Made by a program: the position numbers and the translations under genes | From: Thermoplasmata archaeon | GTDB taxonomy: Archaea; Thermoplasmatota; Thermoplasmata; Lutacidiplasmatales; UBA184 | Reading direction: 5' to 3' | Length of the DNA stretch: 13,930 nt | Assembly (NCBI GenBank): GCA_022750355.1 | Contig: JAKIVW010000005.1 | Location: 17,700-31,629 of the forward strand | Shown here: in pieces, positions 11,538 to 13,930 of the stretch | Layout of the letters: each line of letters opens with the position of its first letter | How positions within the stretch are numbered: the stretch's first letter is position 1 | The notes under the pieces: generated by a model | Told to the model about the DNA's origin: nothing | Database searches by the model: none | What the model saw: only the letters and a program-made list of their open reading frames with translations

Positions 11538-13796
11538 ATGGACGGTGCGGCGGAGAACGCGACCACGGTGAGCCCTACGGCTCGCTCCCCCTCGGGCAGC
11601 GAGCTCGGCCGTGCTCTAGGGCTGTCGCCCCAGTCGGGGGAGGCCCTCCTTCTCGCGGGATATTCCGAACCGGACCAGGTCCGTAGACTCTCGGATGATG
11701 ACCTCGCCAAGGCGGGTGTCACCGCCGCCGAGGTCGCTCGCCTGCGGGCCGCCCCCGCCAAGGGAGGCAGCTCCACCGCTCCGCCCGATTCGGACCGTAT
11801 CCTGGAACGGTGGGTGGGTTCGGTCCGCAAGGCGGAGAAAGGGCGACGGAAACGCCCCGCTCCGCCGATCAAGGAATCGTCCGACGTGCTTCGAAAGTGG
11901 GTCGGAGGAGACGACCGGGCGATGGAGGATTGGATCCGATCTTCCGAGCCCCCCCCATCCTCGGCCCCCGTCAGCCCCTCCGCTCCCTCCCCCACTCCGT
12001 CCCACGAACTCCCCTCCTCGGCGGGCCGCATGCCCGGATCGGGCGGTAGCCCCGTCTCCGAGCGGGAGGAGACCGTCGTCCGCTGGCTCACGGGCCTTCT
12101 CGACCGGGTCAAGACCGACCAGTTCGACCCTTCCTCGCTCATCCAGGAGGGGCAGGACCTGCACCGCCAGCTGTTCGACGAACGGGCCCGGCGCAAGCAG
12201 CTCGAGGACGAGATCGAGCACGTGAAGCGCGGCTCGATCGCCGTCATCAAGTACGTCCGCTCCCGCGAGGCCAAGGAGCGGGAGATCGCGATCCGAGGGA
12301 AGGAGGACGAGATCGCCGAGCTGAAGCTCCGCCTGCTCGCCCTCGAAGGGGTCGACGGGAGGGCCCCGTCCGGCCCCACCCCTACTGAGTTGCTCAGCGC
12401 GAATCCGCGCGCGACCGCGGACGCGGCCGAGAAGGTCGGACGAGAGGTCGATTCCCGACTGCGCGAGGAGTTCGCGACCCGCGAGCACGAGTACATCGAG
12501 CGGGAGACCGAGCTGCGTCGACGCATCGTCCAACTCGAGGGCGAAGTGCGCAACCTCCGCGGCGAGACCGACCGGATCCGCGAACGGGAGGAACTGCTCG
12601 CGAACGGGCGGGGCCCCATCTCGGACGAGGTCAAGCAGCGCCTCGGCGAGGTCGACTCCCGCGAACGGGACCTGGTCTCCCGGGAGAATGCGCTGCGGAC
12701 CCGGTTCGAGGAGATCCGGATCCAGGCCGAGGAGATCGAACGCCGCCGCTCCCCTCTCGAATTCAAGGAACGCGAGCTCGAAGCCTACGAGCAGCAGATC
12801 CAGACCCGGAAGCAGACCCTCGACCTCGAAGCGCGCCGGCTCGAAGAGATCCGCCGTGAAGTGAGCACCGGCGGCAGCGTCACCGCCTCCGATGAATCCC
12901 GCCGACTCGATGACCTCCGGCACCAGATCGAGCAGAAGGAGGTCGAACTGCGGGCCCGCGAAGGCGCGCTTCGGGAGCGGATCGTCGAGCTCGAGAAGAT
13001 GAGCGGCAAGGTCGCCGAATCCGAAGCCGACCGGATGCACGAGGAGGCGGTCGCGGACGTGGCGACCGCGAAGGTGAAGAGCGGCGTGCGCCGGCTGGAC
13101 GACCTCCTCTTCGGTGGATTCCCGAACGGGGCCCAGGTCCTGGTCAACGGTCCGGCCCACACCGGGAAGGACATCCTCACCCGCCTCTTCTCGGTCGAAG
13201 GACTCCGGATCGGGGTCCCCTCGATCTGGGTGGTCACCGACAAGACCTGGAACCAGGTACGGGACGACCTGGCCGGACTCTATCCGAAGTATGCGGAGGC
13301 GGAGAAGGCCGGGATGATCCGGTTCGTCGACATGTACTCCCGGTCGGTGGGTTCGAACCAATCCGCCCCCGGCGTCCGGCTCCTCTCCTCCTCGGACAAG
13401 GCGGTCCTCGACCAGCTCGGCTCGGCGGTCAACGGCTTCTCGGAGGAACTCAAGTCCCGCTTCCAGGGGTACCGGCTGGTGTTCGAGTCGGTCTCGACCG
13501 TGACCGCGTACCTCGACTCCGCCTCCACCTTCCGCTTCCTGCAACCGTTCATCGGTCGTCGGCGCATCGACGGGGCCGCGGCGTTCTATACGCTCGAAAC
13601 CGGAATGCACTCCGAGTCGGACCTCGAGACGCTCGAGCACATGGTCGACGGCTCGGTCAACATGAAGATCGAGCAACTGAAGACGTTCCTATCGGTCCGG
13701 GGGATCGCCGAGGCCCAGTCGCGGGCGTGGATCGGGTACACGTTCACCAAGCGTTCGATCAACCTCGGCTCGTTCAGCCTCGACCATATCCGCTAG
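11538..13796 (+). CDS. Long coiled-coil protein with degenerate KaiC-like ATPase domain
   Basis: A 752-residue protein from the ATG at 11538, the first ATG after the promoter; the frame is open further upstream, through tyrS. Residues 20-72 form a small helical domain resembling helix-hairpin-helix/SAM modules (LGLSPQSGEALLLAGY, LSDDDLAKAGVTAAEVARL). Residues 80-190 are Pro/Ser-rich linker with short Trp motifs: ILERWVG (88-94), VLRKWVG (117-123), AMEDWI (128-133) and VVRWLTG (180-186). Residues about 205-505 are almost unbroken coiled coil. Residues 512-752 are KaiC/RecA-like (SGVRRLDDLLFGGFPNG, then P-loop GPAHTGKD at 538-545). The P-loop ends K-D instead of K-T/S, the Walker B region reads LVFESVSTV with Glu for Asp, and the catalytic Glu pair position reads D568-K569, so hydrolysis is doubtful. 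Rod plus nucleotide-binding head suggests a scaffold or signalling protein; partners unknown. Confidence 0.75.
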   Translation: MDGAAENATTVSPTARSPSGSELGRALGLSPQSGEALLLAGYSEPDQVRRLSDDDLAKAGVTAAEVARLRAAPAKGGSSTAPPDSDRILERWVGSVRKAEKGRRKRPAPPIKESSDVLRKWVGGDDRAMEDWIRSSEPPPSSAPVSPSAPSPTPSHELPSSAGRMPGSGGSPVSEREETVVRWLTGLLDRVKTDQFDPSSLIQEGQDLHRQLFDERARRKQLEDEIEHVKRGSIAVIKYVRSREAKEREIAIRGKEDEIAELKLRLLALEGVDGRAPSGPTPTELLSANPRATADAAEKVGREVDSRLREEFATREHEYIERETELRRRIVQLEGEVRNLRGETDRIREREELLANGRGPISDEVKQRLGEVDSRERDLVSRENALRTRFEEIRIQAEEIERRRSPLEFKERELEAYEQQIQTRKQTLDLEARRLEEIRREVSTGGSVTASDESRRLDDLRHQIEQKEVELRAREGALRERIVELEKMSGKVAESEADRMHEEAVADVATAKVKSGVRRLDDLLFGGFPNGAQVLVNGPAHTGKDILTRLFSVEGLRIGVPSIWVVTDKTWNQVRDDLAGLYPKYAEAEKAGMIRFVDMYSRSVGSNQSAPGVRLLSSSDKAVLDQLGSAVNGFSEELKSRFQGYRLVFESVSTVTAYLDSASTFRFLQPFIGRRRIDGAAAFYTLETGMHSESDLETLEHMVDGSVNMKIEQLKTFLSVRGIAEAQSRAWIGYTFTKRSINLGSFSLDHIR

Positions 13797-13819
13797 GGAA
13801 GACGCGTTTCGGCGCGCGA

Positions 13820-13834
13820 CGGCCGTTCCGGCCG
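13820..13834 (+). terminator. GC hairpin after the KaiC-like gene
   Basis: CGGCCG-TTC-CGGCCG forms a 6-bp stem 23 bases past the stop codon. It lacks a T tract, so it is only a possible terminator. Confidence 0.25.
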
Positions 13835-13846
13835 GCCCGCCAAACC

Positions 13847-13871
13847 CTAAGTACGACCTCCTGCGTCGTAC
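13847..13871 (+). promoter_or_regulatory. Candidate SRP RNA promoter with an inverted repeat
   Basis: CTAAGTA (13847-13853) is a TATA-like element whose spacing predicts transcription from about 13872-13877. It overlaps a perfect 7-bp inverted repeat, GTACGAC (13851-13857) and GTCGTAC (13865-13871), separated by 7 bases. The repeat may be an operator or may belong to the 5' end of the RNA. Confidence 0.4.
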
Positions 13872-13930
13872 CCCTGCTAGGCTTGACCGGGGGGTTGGGC
13901 GTCCCCTTACACACCGAAACCGTCCTTAGC
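13872..13930 (+). ncRNA. ffs: Signal recognition particle (7S) RNA, 5' part, cut by the window edge
   Basis: The segment GCTAGGC (13876-13882), then ACCGGGGGGTTGGGCGTCCCC (positions 13886-13906) and ACCGAAACCGTCC (13913-13925) matches the order seen in the 5' Alu domain of archaeal SRP RNAs such as that of Archaeoglobus (GGCUAGGCCGGGGGGUU, GGCGUCCCCUGUAACC, GAAACCG), recalled from memory. GGGG and CCCC form helix 3, and the loop GG and C bases are in place for the tertiary loop pairing. The usual UGUAA motif after CCCC reads UUACA here, a deviation. The 5' end is set from the TATA-like element and is uncertain by several bases; the 3' end lies beyond the window. The RNA binds SRP19 and SRP54 and directs membrane-protein targeting. 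Confidence 0.75.

Noticed and set aside
11616..13676. Very long open frame antisense to the KaiC-like gene (686 codons)
   Set aside because: It mirrors a GC-rich, coiled-coil-rich gene; its product is low-complexity Asp/Gly/Leu/Arg sequence without domains, and the sense strand has a promoter and a recognisable fold.
1..13930. CRISPR array, insertion sequence, prophage or tRNA gene
   Set aside because: No regularly spaced direct repeats, transposase or phage motifs, terminal inverted repeats or tRNA cloverleaf were seen by eye on either strand.

Overview
The window reads as a strongly GC-rich archaeal chromosome segment, most likely from the Thermoplasmatota (inference). Evidence for Archaea: an archaeal-type tyrosyl-tRNA synthetase (closely like the Methanocaldococcus enzyme), the 5' part of an archaeal SRP (7S) RNA at the right edge, AT-rich TATA boxes standing out of GC-rich DNA with several start codons about 26 nt downstream (leaderless mRNAs), a KaiC-like protein, and a response regulator with a DUF835-like domain. 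No insertion sequence, phage gene, CRISPR array or tRNA was seen.

Layout. 1-2063 (+): the 3' part of a secreted, membrane-anchored protein with a Kelch-like remnant and four Ig-like repeats, followed by a membrane-anchored winged-helix protein whose frame is broken by one base in a C run near its start. 2085-6170 (-): a polytopic membrane protein with HdeD/DUF308-like character, a DoxX-family protein, a ferredoxin-NAD(P)H-reductase-like flavoprotein, and a response regulator (REC, DUF835-like, winged helix). 6439-8358 (+): a 95-residue valine-rich protein, a 23-residue single-helix membrane microprotein ten bases behind it, a 53-residue two-helix membrane protein, and an aquaporin-family channel. 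8404-9207 (-): polyphosphate kinase 2. 9440-10340 (+): a VOC/glyoxalase-fold protein and a SnoaL/DUF4440-like protein. 10371-11420 (-): tyrS. 11538-13796 (+): a long coiled-coil protein with a degenerate KaiC-like ATPase domain. About 13872 to the end (+): SRP RNA, cut by the window edge.

How they fit together. Genes are mostly single units or pairs, each with its own promoter. The FNR-like flavoprotein and DoxX protein probably form a membrane redox pair. The response regulator is divergent from the small-membrane-protein cluster and may control it (inference). Aquaporin, PPK2 and the tiny membrane proteins suggest osmotic or energy-stress functions, but no operon ties them. tyrS and the coiled-coil KaiC-like gene share a divergent promoter region. 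Four genes (flavoprotein, aquaporin, VOC protein, tyrS) have a TATA box centred 25-26 nt before the chosen start codon, and I used this to set those starts. There is no gene-free stretch over 300 bases; the longest, 6809-7098, holds only a 10-bp hairpin that I can see.
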